Shown here one piece after another: positions 52,399 through 60,545 of a DNA stretch of 64,000 bases. Location of the stretch: contig NZ_RAQH01000013.1 of the NCBI RefSeq assembly GCF_003610695.1, forward strand, positions 1 through 64,000. The letters are read 5' to 3'. The first letter of the stretch is position 1. Every line of letters begins with the position of its first letter. The translations under genes were made by a program, and so were the position numbers. The notes below the pieces were generated by a model that was given only the letters and a program-made list of their open reading frames with translations, had not been told where the DNA came from and ran no database searches. This DNA comes from Epilithonimonas arachidiradicis (GTDB taxonomy: Bacteria > Bacteroidota > Bacteroidia > Flavobacteriales > Weeksellaceae).

Positions 52399-52505
52399 TC
52401 GCAAAGGCGCAAAATGAATCTTTTCTCATTCTGCTTTAAGTCGCCAAGAATTAATTTTCGTATTATGTTTTGCGACTTAAAAACATTACAACTGATTCAG
52501 TTTTT
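52399..52505. repeat. Degenerate CGCAAAGGCGCAAAAT spacer repeat
   Basis: TCGCAAAGGCGCAAAATGAAT and ATTATGTTTTGCGACTTA are weakly inverted copies in the spacer between convergent genes. A related CGCAAAG motif occurs near 26232 and 26284. The limits are uncertain. Confidence 0.35.
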
Positions 52506-52523
52506 GTGCATTTGCGTTATCAA

Positions 52524-53699
52524 TCAATTTCCAAAAGTATAATCCAAAGGCAACATTTTTGAAATGTTTTGTTGAGAAAATGTCTCTTCCAAAATCAACA
52601 AATCCGGTTCCGAACAAATACCTTCCGGAAAAATCTCAAATTCTGCGGCTTCGGGATGAATTAATGACGATTGCGAAACAGCATTGGCCGATTTGATAAA
52701 GTCACCTTTCTTGATTTCGTAATAATATTTCTGATAATTGACCATCAGTAAATCGTCAAAATCAAGGAAAAGTCTGCCATCTTTACGTTTCGTGAAATCA
52801 GATTCTTTGATTCTCGTCTTTAGAATTGCTAAGACAAATGGAGAATTTTTATGTTTTCGCTGTGAGATTTCTTCCAATTCCGGCGATAGATTTACATTCA
52901 TCACTTTCTGAGTTCTCACAAAACTGAAATAATCTTCCAGTTTTTGTAATTCGGCTTCAGTTGGATATTTTGGATTTGGGATTCGTTTGGCGTGGTTGAC
53001 GATAAAACCTTCCTTTTCTAATTCATTATTATAAAGACTTCTGAAAAAATGCATCAAACTACCTTGGTAAGCATTCATCCGGTTGAGAATCACATTTTTC
53101 TTATTGCTGGTTTCTTTGAAAAAAGAAGTTCCTAAATAACTATTGGTTTTGTTTTTAAAATCTGATTCAAAATTGATGAGATTATATTGAATGTTATAAC
53201 CCAGATTTTTATTTTCAATAATCAAGGTCTGTGGCGCTTTGACTTTCAGAAATTGATTTTTCTTATCATAAGAAAACTTAAGTGTTCGTTGATTTTTAAT
53301 GACGACACCTTCCCTGTCAAAACCAATAAATCTATCCAGAAAGTAATTGATAAAGTCTTTATAAGCCTGCTCTGTATAAGGAATAATAACAACTTCCTCA
53401 ATCTCTTTAACAGGATTGATAATCACTTTTACAGACTTTCCGATAGCTTGATTAAGAGGAAAAATACTTGTCTCATAATTATCTTTCTGGAAAATCAGAT
53501 TGCCGCTTTTCTGTCCCTGGACATCCAGCTGAAAGCTTCCGTCGTTGGCAGAAACTGTTGAGATTTTGGTTCCGTCGAGATAGACATTCACGTTAGTAAT
53601 CAGATTTCCGTTTTCAGTTTGGATTTTCCCAGAGATAATCTGAGAAAAACAATAACAAACAAAACTAAAATAAAAGCAAAAAAGTAATATTCTTTTCAT
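52524..53699 (-). CDS. Carboxypeptidase-regulatory-like domain protein
   Basis: The 391-aa protein has a signal peptide (MKRILLFCFYFSFVCYCFSQ) followed by a CarboxypepD_reg-like Ig fold (about 20-95: ISGKIQTENGNLITNVNVYLDGTKISTVSANDGSFQLDV). The remainder (100-391) matches nothing I can name. Such proteins are often periplasmic or outer-membrane associated, near TonB-dependent systems, but none is nearby. It is a single leftward gene. Confidence 0.78.
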   Translation of the reverse strand: MKRILLFCFYFSFVCYCFSQIISGKIQTENGNLITNVNVYLDGTKISTVSANDGSFQLDVQGQKSGNLIFQKDNYETSIFPLNQAIGKSVKVIINPVKEIEEVVIIPYTEQAYKDFINYFLDRFIGFDREGVVIKNQRTLKFSYDKKNQFLKVKAPQTLIIENKNLGYNIQYNLINFESDFKNKTNSYLGTSFFKETSNKKNVILNRMNAYQGSLMHFFRSLYNNELEKEGFIVNHAKRIPNPKYPTEAELQKLEDYFSFVRTQKVMNVNLSPELEEISQRKHKNSPFVLAILKTRIKESDFTKRKDGRLFLDFDDLLMVNYQKYYYEIKKGDFIKSANAVSQSSLIHPEAAEFEIFPEGICSEPDLLILEETFSQQNISKMLPLDYTFGN

Positions 53700-53738
53700 C
53701 CAAACAATATTACTAATTTTTTAGTTATAAAAAGGGGC

Positions 53739-54566
53739 TTATCCGATTTTAATTGATGTCATACTCAAAGAGCCGCCAATCAGCGAGTCATTGAATAATG
53801 ATAATTCTTCTGATTTTTCTTTCAGTCCGAGATTATAAATCATTGGCAGAAAATGATCCGGTGTCGGAACAGCATATTGCAAAAACGAACCTTGTTTTTG
53901 ATAATCAATCAATTTTTGAAAATCACCGTCCAAGAGCCAATTGTTGGTTTTTTCTCTGGCTTCTATCGCCCAATCCCAGCCTGCACCAACGGTATCAATG
54001 TTTTTCCAGTCAATCAATCGGAGATTATGAACAATGTTTCCGCTTCCAATAATCAGGATTCCTTTTTCGCGGAGTTTGGATAGTTTTTTTGCCAAATCAA
54101 AATGATATTGAGGTGGTTTTGTATAATCGATACTCAACTGGATAACCGGAATATCCGCATCAGGATAAAGATGTCTGAGAACCGACCATGCACCGTGGTC
54201 CAATCCCCAATTATGGTCTTCTTCCACCAAAACCGGAGCGAGTAGTTCCGAAGTTTCTTTAGCCAATTCGGGACTTCCCTTTGCCGGGTATTGTACGTCG
54301 AACAGTTCTTTTGGGAAACCGTAAAAATCGTGAATCGTTTTCGGCATATCCATCGCCGTGACAAAAGTTCCGTTCGTAAACCAATGCGCAGAAATACAAA
54401 TGATTGCATTGGGTTTCGGGATTTCTTTGCTGATATTCCTGAATCCCTGAACAAAAACATTCTCTTCGATAGCGTTCATCGGAGAACCGTGTCCTAAAAA
54501 CAGAACCGGCATTTTTTCTGTGGTTCGGAAGTTATCAGATATTTTTGAAAGGTGGTTGAGGTTCAT
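53739..54566 (-). CDS. ygiD: 4,5-DOPA dioxygenase extradiol family protein (YgiD-like)
   Basis: The 275-aa protein shows the LigB-type extradiol family: PVLFLGHGSPMNAIE near residue 20, ISAHWFTNGTFVT, DHGAWSVLRHLYPDADIPVIQLSID and GSGNIVHNL. The histidines at these positions form the metal site. E. coli YgiD is a zinc or iron DOPA-cleaving enzyme, and the plant relatives make betalamic acid. The true substrate in bacteria is unclear. It is a single leftward gene. Confidence 0.88.
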   Translation of the reverse strand: MNLNHLSKISDNFRTTEKMPVLFLGHGSPMNAIEENVFVQGFRNISKEIPKPNAIICISAHWFTNGTFVTAMDMPKTIHDFYGFPKELFDVQYPAKGSPELAKETSELLAPVLVEEDHNWGLDHGAWSVLRHLYPDADIPVIQLSIDYTKPPQYHFDLAKKLSKLREKGILIIGSGNIVHNLRLIDWKNIDTVGAGWDWAIEAREKTNNWLLDGDFQKLIDYQKQGSFLQYAVPTPDHFLPMIYNLGLKEKSEELSLFNDSLIGGSLSMTSIKIG

Positions 54567-54668
54567 ATTTTTTTGTAAAATGTAAAATGTATTATTATAG
54601 AAAGTATTTTATTTTCTCGCGGATTTGGCTGATTGAGCTTTTCTTTTCACACTTAAGTTGATTGTTTT

Positions 54669-54690
54669 AAACCACAAAAGTCACATAAGG
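54669..54690 (+). repeat. Single arm of the ACCACAAAAGTCACA repeat
   Basis: AAACCACAAAAGTCACATAAGG matches the arm at 46853. It is one of two repeats in the 340-bp gap between the ygiD-like and YceI genes. Confidence 0.45.
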
Positions 54691-54749
54691 ACAATTAAGT
54701 TTTTAAATCTCCGATTTTTTTTGGCAAATGTTGTTTTTATACTGAATCT

Positions 54750-54833
54750 GCAGCCCGGCCTGAGTGGAGCTCTTTTTCTTTTTTATCAAAAAAGAAAAAA
54801 GCGGGAACGGAGGACGGATTAAGCTGCCCAAAT
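54750..54833 (+). repeat. Interspersed hairpin element, type 2 (compact form)
   Basis: GCAGCCCGGCCTGAGTGGAGCTC, TTTTTCTTTTTT, ATC, AAAAAAGAAAAA, then AGCGGGAACGGAGGACGGATT and AAGCTGCCC. The stem is perfect with only a 3-base loop. It is the compact version of the elements at 11578 and 44122. Confidence 0.65.
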
Positions 54834-54838
54834 AAAAA

Positions 54839-54871
54839 AAGTATAAACAAAGCGAACTCTGTTTATACTTT
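54839..54871 (-). terminator. Terminator after the YceI gene
   Basis: AAGTATAAACA and TGTTTATACTT form an 11-bp stem with T-rich sequence on the minus strand. It follows the leftward YceI gene stop by 35 bp. Confidence 0.7.
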
Positions 54872-54906
54872 AAAAAAACTCAAACTATAAATACTATTGT
54901 ATTCTT

Positions 54907-55416
54907 TTATTGTTTTACAAACTGCAATTCGCCTGCAAGTTTTACTTCTTCGCTCACCATTACACCACCTGTTTCCAAAGCTGCGTTCCAGGTCAAACCG
55001 AAGTCGCTTCTTTTGATTTTTCCTTCGAAAGAGAAACCTGCTTTGGTGTTTCCCCAAGGATCAGAATTGATTCCGCCAAAATCCACGTCCAGGGTCACTG
55101 GTTTTGTAACGCCGTTAATAGTGAGGTTTCCTGTAACATCACCGTTAAGAGTTGAAGCTTCGAAAGTGATTTTCGGGTTAGCTTCTGCGTTGAAGAAATC
55201 TGCAGATTTCAGGTGATTGTCACGGTCTGTGTTGTTGGTGAAAATAGAGTCTGTATCAATAAAAGCTGAAACTTTTGCGTTCGCGAATGTATCGTCTTCT
55301 GCATCGATTTCTGCGTTGAAAGTCGTGAATTCTCCTTTTACGTTGGAAATCATCAAGTGTTTTACTTTGAAAGTGATCTCGCTATGTGTTGGGTCCAATA
55401 ACCATTTAGTTGCCAT
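54907..55416 (-). CDS. YceI family protein, cytoplasmic form
   Basis: The 169-aa protein shows clear YceI signatures: WLLDPTHSEITFKVKHLMISNVKGEF at the start, NPKITFEASTLNG and NLTINGVTKPVTLDVDFGG. It has no signal peptide, unlike the YceI gene at 32298. YceI proteins bind polyprenoid-type lipids; the in vivo role is uncertain. It is a single leftward gene with its own terminator. Confidence 0.93.
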   Translation of the reverse strand: MATKWLLDPTHSEITFKVKHLMISNVKGEFTTFNAEIDAEDDTFANAKVSAFIDTDSIFTNNTDRDNHLKSADFFNAEANPKITFEASTLNGDVTGNLTINGVTKPVTLDVDFGGINSDPWGNTKAGFSFEGKIKRSDFGLTWNAALETGGVMVSEEVKLAGELQFVKQ

Positions 55417-55509
55417 AATTTTAATATTTTGTTGTTAATTATGATGCAAATTTAGGTCGGTAAGATTTCCCACACATTGATGTAAGTTAAGAATTGAATA
55501 ATGGGGCAG

Positions 55510-55642
55510 AATTTGGGCAGCCCGTCAGATTTTCCAGAGCTTTCCCGATGCAAATCTGCCGGCCGGGCTATCCGCTGCTATCTTTTTGCCAAAGCTTTTG
55601 CCAGCGCAAAAAAGGATATCCGCTACTATCCCTGCTGCGGGC
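55510..55642 (-). repeat. Interspersed hairpin element, type 1 (short loop)
   Basis: Read leftward it runs GCAGCAGGGATAGTAGCGGATATCC, CTTTTTTGC, a short loop, GCAAAAAG, then ATAGCAGCGGATAGCCCGGCCGGCAG and a GGGCTGCCCAAAT end. It is closely similar to 26425-26550. It ends about 13 bp from the stop of the TIGR03915-type gene. Overlapping short ORFs in three frames (55494-55816) are artefacts. Confidence 0.65.
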
Positions 55643-55654
55643 GACGGCTCCGAA

Positions 55655-56413
55655 TCACCATTTCTCCGTCAAATATTTCCAGTATCGCTTCGGGACGTGC
55701 TGAATGTGAAGTTTTGTATTTTTTCTTTCTTTAATATTGGTTTTAGTGAAATAGCTTTGCCAGAGCGTTTGGTATTTTTTCTCTTCGTCGTGGAATTTCT
55801 CCTGGTATTGGTTTAAATCTAATTTTTCATCGGGATAAAAGAATTCGCAGTTTTCCAAATCGTAGAATAAACCATAATGTCTTCGTAGGTCATATATCAT
55901 CCATTTTTGATCGGCATATCGGTCTTTAAAATGTTTCCGAATCAGAGGCAACACATTGAAATCAGGATCAATTTTTGCAAAGAAAACATCATCCTGCATT
56001 TTTTCAAACCTTACGAAAGCGGTCATTCTGTGCCTTTCTCTGCTTACGGATTTGCAGATTTTGGAGATTTTCAAAATATCATCGTTGGCGAAGTTTTTCA
56101 GGACATTATCATTGGGAAATTTCACAGATTGTCTCACCACTGATAAAACCAGCTGTTCCAATTCATTATCTTCCGAAAGATATACGCGCAGCAAATCATT
56201 GATTCCTGATTTACCGATACTCTTTTCCAGCTTATTCAGAACTCTTTCAGATTTTTCCTGTTGGGTAACAACCTCGTGGACTTCTGCAAACATATTTTTC
56301 TGTTGGAAATTTTCTCTGTTCACGATTTCCACATCCTGATAACGATACTCGAAAACTTCAAATATCGCTGTGAAAAGCCCGTCGAAACTTCCGTCGTAGA
56401 GGAGGGTTGTCAT
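55655..56413 (-). CDS. TIGR03915-type putative DNA metabolism protein
   Basis: The 252-aa protein begins TLLYDGSFDGLFTAIFEVFEYRYQ and has the FVRFEKMQDDVFFAKIDPDFNVLPLIRKHFKDRYADQKWMIYD core of the family that accompanies a radical SAM/HhH protein. Some relatives are fused to a uracil-DNA-glycosylase-like domain; here no such extension is seen. Its usual partner lies at 57640, but a toxin-antitoxin pair and an unknown gene stand between. A nucleic-acid modification or repair role is inferred from family. Confidence 0.85.
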   Translation of the reverse strand: MTTLLYDGSFDGLFTAIFEVFEYRYQDVEIVNRENFQQKNMFAEVHEVVTQQEKSERVLNKLEKSIGKSGINDLLRVYLSEDNELEQLVLSVVRQSVKFPNDNVLKNFANDDILKISKICKSVSRERHRMTAFVRFEKMQDDVFFAKIDPDFNVLPLIRKHFKDRYADQKWMIYDLRRHYGLFYDLENCEFFYPDEKLDLNQYQEKFHDEEKKYQTLWQSYFTKTNIKERKNTKLHIQHVPKRYWKYLTEKW

Positions 56414-56460
56414 TTTTGAGTAGGAGAGTTTTAGAATCTGTGAATTCTAAGCGTAATATT

Positions 56461-56481
56461 TGTCATTCCGGAGGAATCTAG
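56461..56481 (+). repeat. Single arm of GTCATTCCGGAGGAATCT
   Basis: TGTCATTCCGGAGGAATCTAG matches the left arm of the inverted repeat at 26336. It lies in the 75-bp gap after the 142-aa hypothetical gene. Confidence 0.5.
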
Positions 56482-56488
56482 ATTTATT

Positions 56489-56917
56489 TTAAATTTTATA
56501 ACAAACAAGTTTCAATTCATTTTCATCAAGTTCTAAATAAAACTCGCCGACTTCTTTTATTAATGTAAAAATTCTGTCTAAATCTTGATTTGTCTTCGAA
56601 TCAATAACTTTAGGAAAAATGAGATATTCTATTTCTCGATATTCGAGCCAATCATTAAATGAATTATTTCCTTCAAAGCCTGTTTGCCAATAATCAAATT
56701 CAAAAATACTTTCACTATCTAGATACAATTCTCCATTCTTATTATTTTGAACTTTTTTGAAGAGAATCTTTTTAATTTCATCAGCATTATCAACAATCTG
56801 TTTAATCAACTTAACCCATTTTGAATTAGACATCAATGGTTGTGAGAATTTCGAAATTGCGCTATCAATTTCTTTTATCTTTTGTTCGTCGTAACGTAAA
56901 GCTTTTTTTGTTCTCAT
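56489..56917 (-). CDS. Hypothetical protein, 142 aa
   Basis: A basic N-terminus (MRTKKALRYDEQKIKEIDSAISKF) and helical first half are followed by a more acidic, aromatic-rich second half (FEFDYWQTGFEGNNSFNDWLEYREIEY) and a closing FYLELDENELKLVCYKI. There is no signal peptide, membrane segment or recognised motif. It starts 40 bp after the ParE gene end, so it may belong to the same inserted block. It could be an accessory or immunity-type gene; there is no direct evidence. Confidence 0.65.
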   Translation of the reverse strand: MRTKKALRYDEQKIKEIDSAISKFSQPLMSNSKWVKLIKQIVDNADEIKKILFKKVQNNKNGELYLDSESIFEFDYWQTGFEGNNSFNDWLEYREIEYLIFPKVIDSKTNQDLDRIFTLIKEVGEFYLELDENELKLVCYKI

Positions 56918-56956
56918 ATTTAATATTGAGAGAAATTATTTTTGAAAAATTTGACT

Positions 56957-57253
56957 CTAAAAATACTTCGGAATATCTCGACTCCCGTGAAGAACTCTAA
57001 CAATACGAATGTGATTATCCAGCATCCTATAGAAAATAATATGGTTGTCTTTTGGGAAACTATATAAACCTTGTTTTATTTCGTTTCGTTTTTTTCCTAA
57101 TTGTGGATTTACAATCAAATTTTGAAAAATCTCCTCAATCTCTAAAAGATATTTTTCCGCTTGGTCAAAACCAAATTCATCCAAAGTATAATCAAAAATA
57201 TCTTCCAAATCTTTATCAGCAATTTCTGATAAAATGTAGAACTCTTTAGACAT
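56957..57253 (-). CDS. parE: ParE/RelE family toxin
   Basis: The 98-aa protein has the ParE/RelE superfamily layout: YILSEIADKDLEDIFDYTLDEFG, FDQAEKYLLEIEEIFQNLIVNPQLGKKRNEIKQGLYSFPKDNHIIFYRMLDNHIRIVRVLHGSRDIPKYF. The R.V..GSRD end is characteristic. ParE toxins poison DNA gyrase; target choice here is inferred. The start overlaps the end of the ParD gene by 8 bp. Confidence 0.9.
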   Translation of the reverse strand: MSKEFYILSEIADKDLEDIFDYTLDEFGFDQAEKYLLEIEEIFQNLIVNPQLGKKRNEIKQGLYSFPKDNHIIFYRMLDNHIRIVRVLHGSRDIPKYF

Positions 57254-57485
57254 TACTGTCGTTTGTTTGTTTTTTAGCTTTGATAATATCTTTTACAGAG
57301 CGAGAACTCGATTTATTATCCCAACCTTTTTCTATCTCAGTTTTCAAATCTTGAATCACACGATGACGATAAACTTCGTGAAGACGTAATGCATCACGTA
57401 CCACCTCACTAGCGTTTTGAAAATCTCCAGATTCTATTTGATTTGAAATATATTCTTCCTGTTTTTTTGTGAAACTAACATTCAT
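57246..57485 (-). CDS. parD: ParD-like ribbon-helix-helix antitoxin
   Basis: The 79-aa protein has the CC2985/ParD pattern: NVSFTKKQEEYISNQIESGDFQNASEVVRDALRLHE, a ribbon-helix-helix DNA-binding N-terminus, then a charged C-terminal tail that would wrap the toxin. It overlaps the toxin start by 8 bp in the usual antitoxin-first order. A good promoter lies 16 bp upstream. ParD normally represses its own operon. Confidence 0.9.
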   Translation of the reverse strand: MNVSFTKKQEEYISNQIESGDFQNASEVVRDALRLHEVYRHRVIQDLKTEIEKGWDNKSSSRSVKDIIKAKKQTNDSNV

Positions 57486-57500
57486 TGTGAATTCTTTTTT

Positions 57501-57531
57501 CGAAGTTACAAATTATGTCTAAATTTAGCAA
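57501..57531 (-). promoter_or_regulatory. Promoter of parDE
   Basis: Minus-strand TAACTTCG (57501-57508; one mismatch to TAnnTTTG) with TTG at 57529-57531, 20 bases upstream, is a good Bacteroidetes promoter. The start codon is 16 bases downstream. Confidence 0.55.
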
Positions 57532-57639
57532 ATATAGATAAAATTAAATCGCTCTGGCTTAATTCAATGTCACAATTCTAATAATCAAAAGTAATATTAA
57601 AATACATTTGTCAAGTTAAAGCTCTCGAAGCCTTGCCAT

Positions 57640-58896
57640 TTAAAACAATGTCAATTGCTGAGAAAACTGATTCTGAAATTTCGACTGACTTCCACTGAGA
57701 ATTAATTTTCTCAAATTCAAATCGGTTAAATGTTTCAGAAACGGATTTCCGTAAGTAAAATCAATAAAATATTTAGCACGGTTGACTGCTGCGCCGAGTT
57801 TTTTAAGATGGTCTATGCTCAGAACCTGGAATTTTCTTGCACTTACAATTTTCTGTGCCGTTTTCACACCAATCCCAGGAATTCTGAGAATCATTTTATA
57901 ATCTGCTGTTTGAAGATTAACAGGAAACTGGTCGAGATGCCGCAACGCCCAGCTTAATTTTGGATCAACTTCCAAGTCTAAAAAAGGCATATTAAAATCC
58001 AAAATTTCATCCGCTTTGAAACCATAAAAACGCATTAACCAATCTGACTGATACAAACGGTTTTCTCGTAAAACAGGAACTTCTGCCGTAATTGCCGGTA
58101 AGCGATTGTCAACAGTTACAGGAATATAACCTGAGTAATAAACCCGTTTCATTCCATAGTTTTTGTAAAAATGGTCGGCCACTTTGATGATTTGCAAGTC
58201 ATTTTCATTGGTTGCGCCTACAATCATTTGGGTTGATTGTCCGGCTGGAGCAAATTTCGGCGTGCTTCTGATGATCTTCTTTTCATCTTTATATTGCTGA
58301 ATTCCTTTCTGAACAATCCGCATAGGCTGAAGCATATCCTCGCGGTTTTTATCAGGAGCCAATAATTTTAATCCAGATTCAGTTGGAATTTCTAAGTTTA
58401 CGGAAAGTCTATCAGCGTAAAGTGCGGCTTCATTCATCAAATCGTCACTCGCTCCTGGAATTGATTTTAAATGAATGTAGCCATTGAAATTATGTTCAGT
58501 TCTCAGCTTTTTTGCCACCCGAACCAGGCGTTCCATTGTCGTATCTGCGTCTTTGAAAATTCCGGAACTTAAAAATAAACCTTCGATATAATTTCTACGA
58601 TAAAAACTGATGGTCAAATCGACTACTTCCTCAACTGTAAAAGCAGCACGTTTGATATCATTTGATTTCCTGGAAACACAATAGATGCAATCGTAAATAC
58701 AATGATTAGTCAAAAGAATTTTGAGAAGCGAGACACAACGTCCGTCTTCCGTATAAGTGTGACAAATTCCGCTGGCTGAGCTGTCGCCCAAACCACCGTT
58801 ATTCTTTCTTTTACCGCCGCTGGAAGAACACGAAACGTCATACTTGGCAGCATCTGCAAGTATTTCGAGTTTTTCTTTGATGCGGTCGAAATTCAT
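57640..58896 (-). CDS. Putative DNA modification/repair radical SAM protein with HhH
   Basis: From the ATG at 58896 (MNFDRIKEKLEILADAAKYD) the protein is 418 aa; 58971 would add 25 residues of doubtful sequence. The radical SAM motif is CIYDCIYC (CxxxCxxC) near residue 70, preceded by the conserved CSSSGGKRKNN stretch. The C-terminal part has a helix-hairpin-helix, RIPGIGVKTAQKIVSAR near 350, suggesting DNA binding. This fits the TIGR03916 type, partner of the protein at 55655. Reaction unknown. Confidence 0.9.
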   Translation of the reverse strand: MNFDRIKEKLEILADAAKYDVSCSSSGGKRKNNGGLGDSSASGICHTYTEDGRCVSLLKILLTNHCIYDCIYCVSRKSNDIKRAAFTVEEVVDLTISFYRRNYIEGLFLSSGIFKDADTTMERLVRVAKKLRTEHNFNGYIHLKSIPGASDDLMNEAALYADRLSVNLEIPTESGLKLLAPDKNREDMLQPMRIVQKGIQQYKDEKKIIRSTPKFAPAGQSTQMIVGATNENDLQIIKVADHFYKNYGMKRVYYSGYIPVTVDNRLPAITAEVPVLRENRLYQSDWLMRFYGFKADEILDFNMPFLDLEVDPKLSWALRHLDQFPVNLQTADYKMILRIPGIGVKTAQKIVSARKFQVLSIDHLKKLGAAVNRAKYFIDFTYGNPFLKHLTDLNLRKLILSGSQSKFQNQFSQQLTLF

Positions 58897-59039
58897 TTTT
58901 GAAGATTTATTTTTGAATGAAATTAATTCAGAAATTAATGTCAAAAATAAGTCCATAATGATAAAAGTCAATCGATATATACGTTAAGTTATTAACAAAA
59001 TGTGTTAAAATTTATATCTTTACCAATATAATTTTTGAT

Positions 59040-60368
59040 ATGCAACATCAACCTGTTGAAGGGTTTTCAAAACTTTCCAAACAAAGAAAAATCGACTGGC
59101 TTATTTCAGAATATCTAAGTAATGACAGAAGTTACGAGCAGATTTTACAACAATATTGGAATAATGACGACAACTTGCAAAAACTTCACGAAGAGTTCTC
59201 GGAAAATACAATTTCCAATTTTTATATGCCTTATGGAATTGCTCCTAATTTCCTGATTGACGGAAAACTTCTGGCGCTTCCAATGGCTGTGGAAGAAAGC
59301 TCGGTTGTTGCCGCTGCTTCCAAAGCTGCAAAGTTCTGGCTGGATAAAGGCGGTTTCAAAACGACGATTATCAACACAGAAAAATTGGGTCACACCCATT
59401 TTGTTCTGAATGTTGAGCCTCATAAACTGCTGCATTTTTTCAATTTTAAATTAAAGAAAAAATTGCTTGAAGCGACCGAAGATATCACTGCCAATATGAG
59501 AAAAAGAGGCGGTGGAATCTTGGATATCAAACTGATTGATAAAACTTCTGAACTGGAAAATTATTTCCAGCTGAAAGCGAGTTTTGATACGGTAGATTCG
59601 ATGGGCGCTAATTTTATTAATTCTTGCCTAGAACAGTTCGGGAAAACTTTGAAAGAAGAAGTTGCGAACGAAGCAGAATTCTCTCAGGAAGAGAAAGACT
59701 CGCTTCAAATTGTGATGAATATTCTTTCGAATTACACACCGGATTGTGTTGTGAGAGCCGAAGTTTCCTGTAAAATTGAAGATTTGAAAGATGACAGCGG
59801 CATATCGAATGAAGAATTTGCTTGGAAATTCAAACGTGCTGTGACGATTGCAGAAATCGAGCCTTACAGAGCAACAACTCACAACAAAGGAATTATGAAC
59901 GGTGTAGATGCAGTTGTCATCGCAACCGGAAATGATTTTCGTGCAACAGAAGCTTGCGCTCACGCTTATGCAGCGAGAAACGGAAAATATTCTTCACTCA
60001 CTCATTGTACAACAGATAATGGGATTTTCAGATTTTGGATTGACTTGCCAATTTCTGTTGGTGTAGTTGGTGGTTTAACCAATCTTCATCCTTTGGTTAA
60101 ATTTTCTTTGGCTTTGTTAGGAAAACCAACTGCGCAGGAATTGATGAGTATTTTGGCGGTTTCGGGATTGGCTCAGAATTTTGGAGCCCTTCGTTCTTTG
60201 GTAACAACAGGCATCCAGAAAGGTCATATGAAAATGCACCTTTTCAATATCTTGAATCAATTTGGAGCAACGGAAGAAGAGAAACAACATTTTGTGACTT
60301 ATTTCAAAGATAAAACAGTGAGTCATCACGAGGTGATTTCGGAATTGGAGAAATTGAGAAACAAATAG
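59040..60368 (+). CDS. mvaA: Hydroxymethylglutaryl-CoA reductase, class II (NADH/NADPH)
   Basis: The 442-aa enzyme interconverts HMG-CoA and mevalonate. Catalytic segments of class II HMGR are present: AVEESSVVAAASKAAKFW with the Glu, SMGANFIN, THNKGIMNGVDAV with the Lys, GNDFRATEACAHAYA with the Asp and QKGHMKMHLFN with the His. Flavobacteria make isoprenoids by the mevalonate route, so a synthetic role is likely even though this class was first described as degradative. It is divergent from the radical SAM gene, and a 56-aa gene follows 4 bp later. Confidence 0.94.
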   Translation: MQHQPVEGFSKLSKQRKIDWLISEYLSNDRSYEQILQQYWNNDDNLQKLHEEFSENTISNFYMPYGIAPNFLIDGKLLALPMAVEESSVVAAASKAAKFWLDKGGFKTTIINTEKLGHTHFVLNVEPHKLLHFFNFKLKKKLLEATEDITANMRKRGGGILDIKLIDKTSELENYFQLKASFDTVDSMGANFINSCLEQFGKTLKEEVANEAEFSQEEKDSLQIVMNILSNYTPDCVVRAEVSCKIEDLKDDSGISNEEFAWKFKRAVTIAEIEPYRATTHNKGIMNGVDAVVIATGNDFRATEACAHAYAARNGKYSSLTHCTTDNGIFRFWIDLPISVGVVGGLTNLHPLVKFSLALLGKPTAQELMSILAVSGLAQNFGALRSLVTTGIQKGHMKMHLFNILNQFGATEEEKQHFVTYFKDKTVSHHEVISELEKLRNK

Positions 60369-60372
60369 AATT

Positions 60373-60543
60373 ATGTTTGGAATCGCACTTTCAGCTTTTA
60401 TGCTTGTTTTTGGAATATTTCTTAAACTGACAAAAAATCCGGGCTTTGCTAGTTCCAAAAGATTTGCTTGGCTTTTTATTATCTTAGGAATCATTACGCT
60501 GTTTGGAAGAATTATTATTTTAAATCAAAAAGGGGAATTATAA
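60373..60543 (+). CDS. Small two-helix membrane protein, 56 aa
   Basis: An ATG four bases after the HMGR stop opens a 56-codon frame: MFGIALSAFMLVFGIFLKLT, a polar hinge with KNPGFASSKRFA, a second hydrophobic helix WLFIILGIITLFGRIII and a short polar tail LNQKGEL. It ends 2 bp before the DUF423 start, so spacing on both sides supports a true gene in a mvaA-orf-DUF423 operon. I do not recognise a family. It is short enough to be skipped by length-filtered gene finders. Confidence 0.65.
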   Translation: MFGIALSAFMLVFGIFLKLTKNPGFASSKRFAWLFIILGIITLFGRIIILNQKGEL

Positions 60544-60545
60544 AA

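Noticed and set aside
54750-54833. Type 2 hairpin as an ordinary rho-independent terminator
   Set aside because: It has conserved flanks of more than 20 bases on each side, recurs in divergent spacers, and a separate terminator for the YceI gene lies next to it.
56957-57485. parDE as part of a plasmid or integrated element
   Set aside because: No integrase, attachment site or replication gene flanks it; only a short local insertion can be argued.
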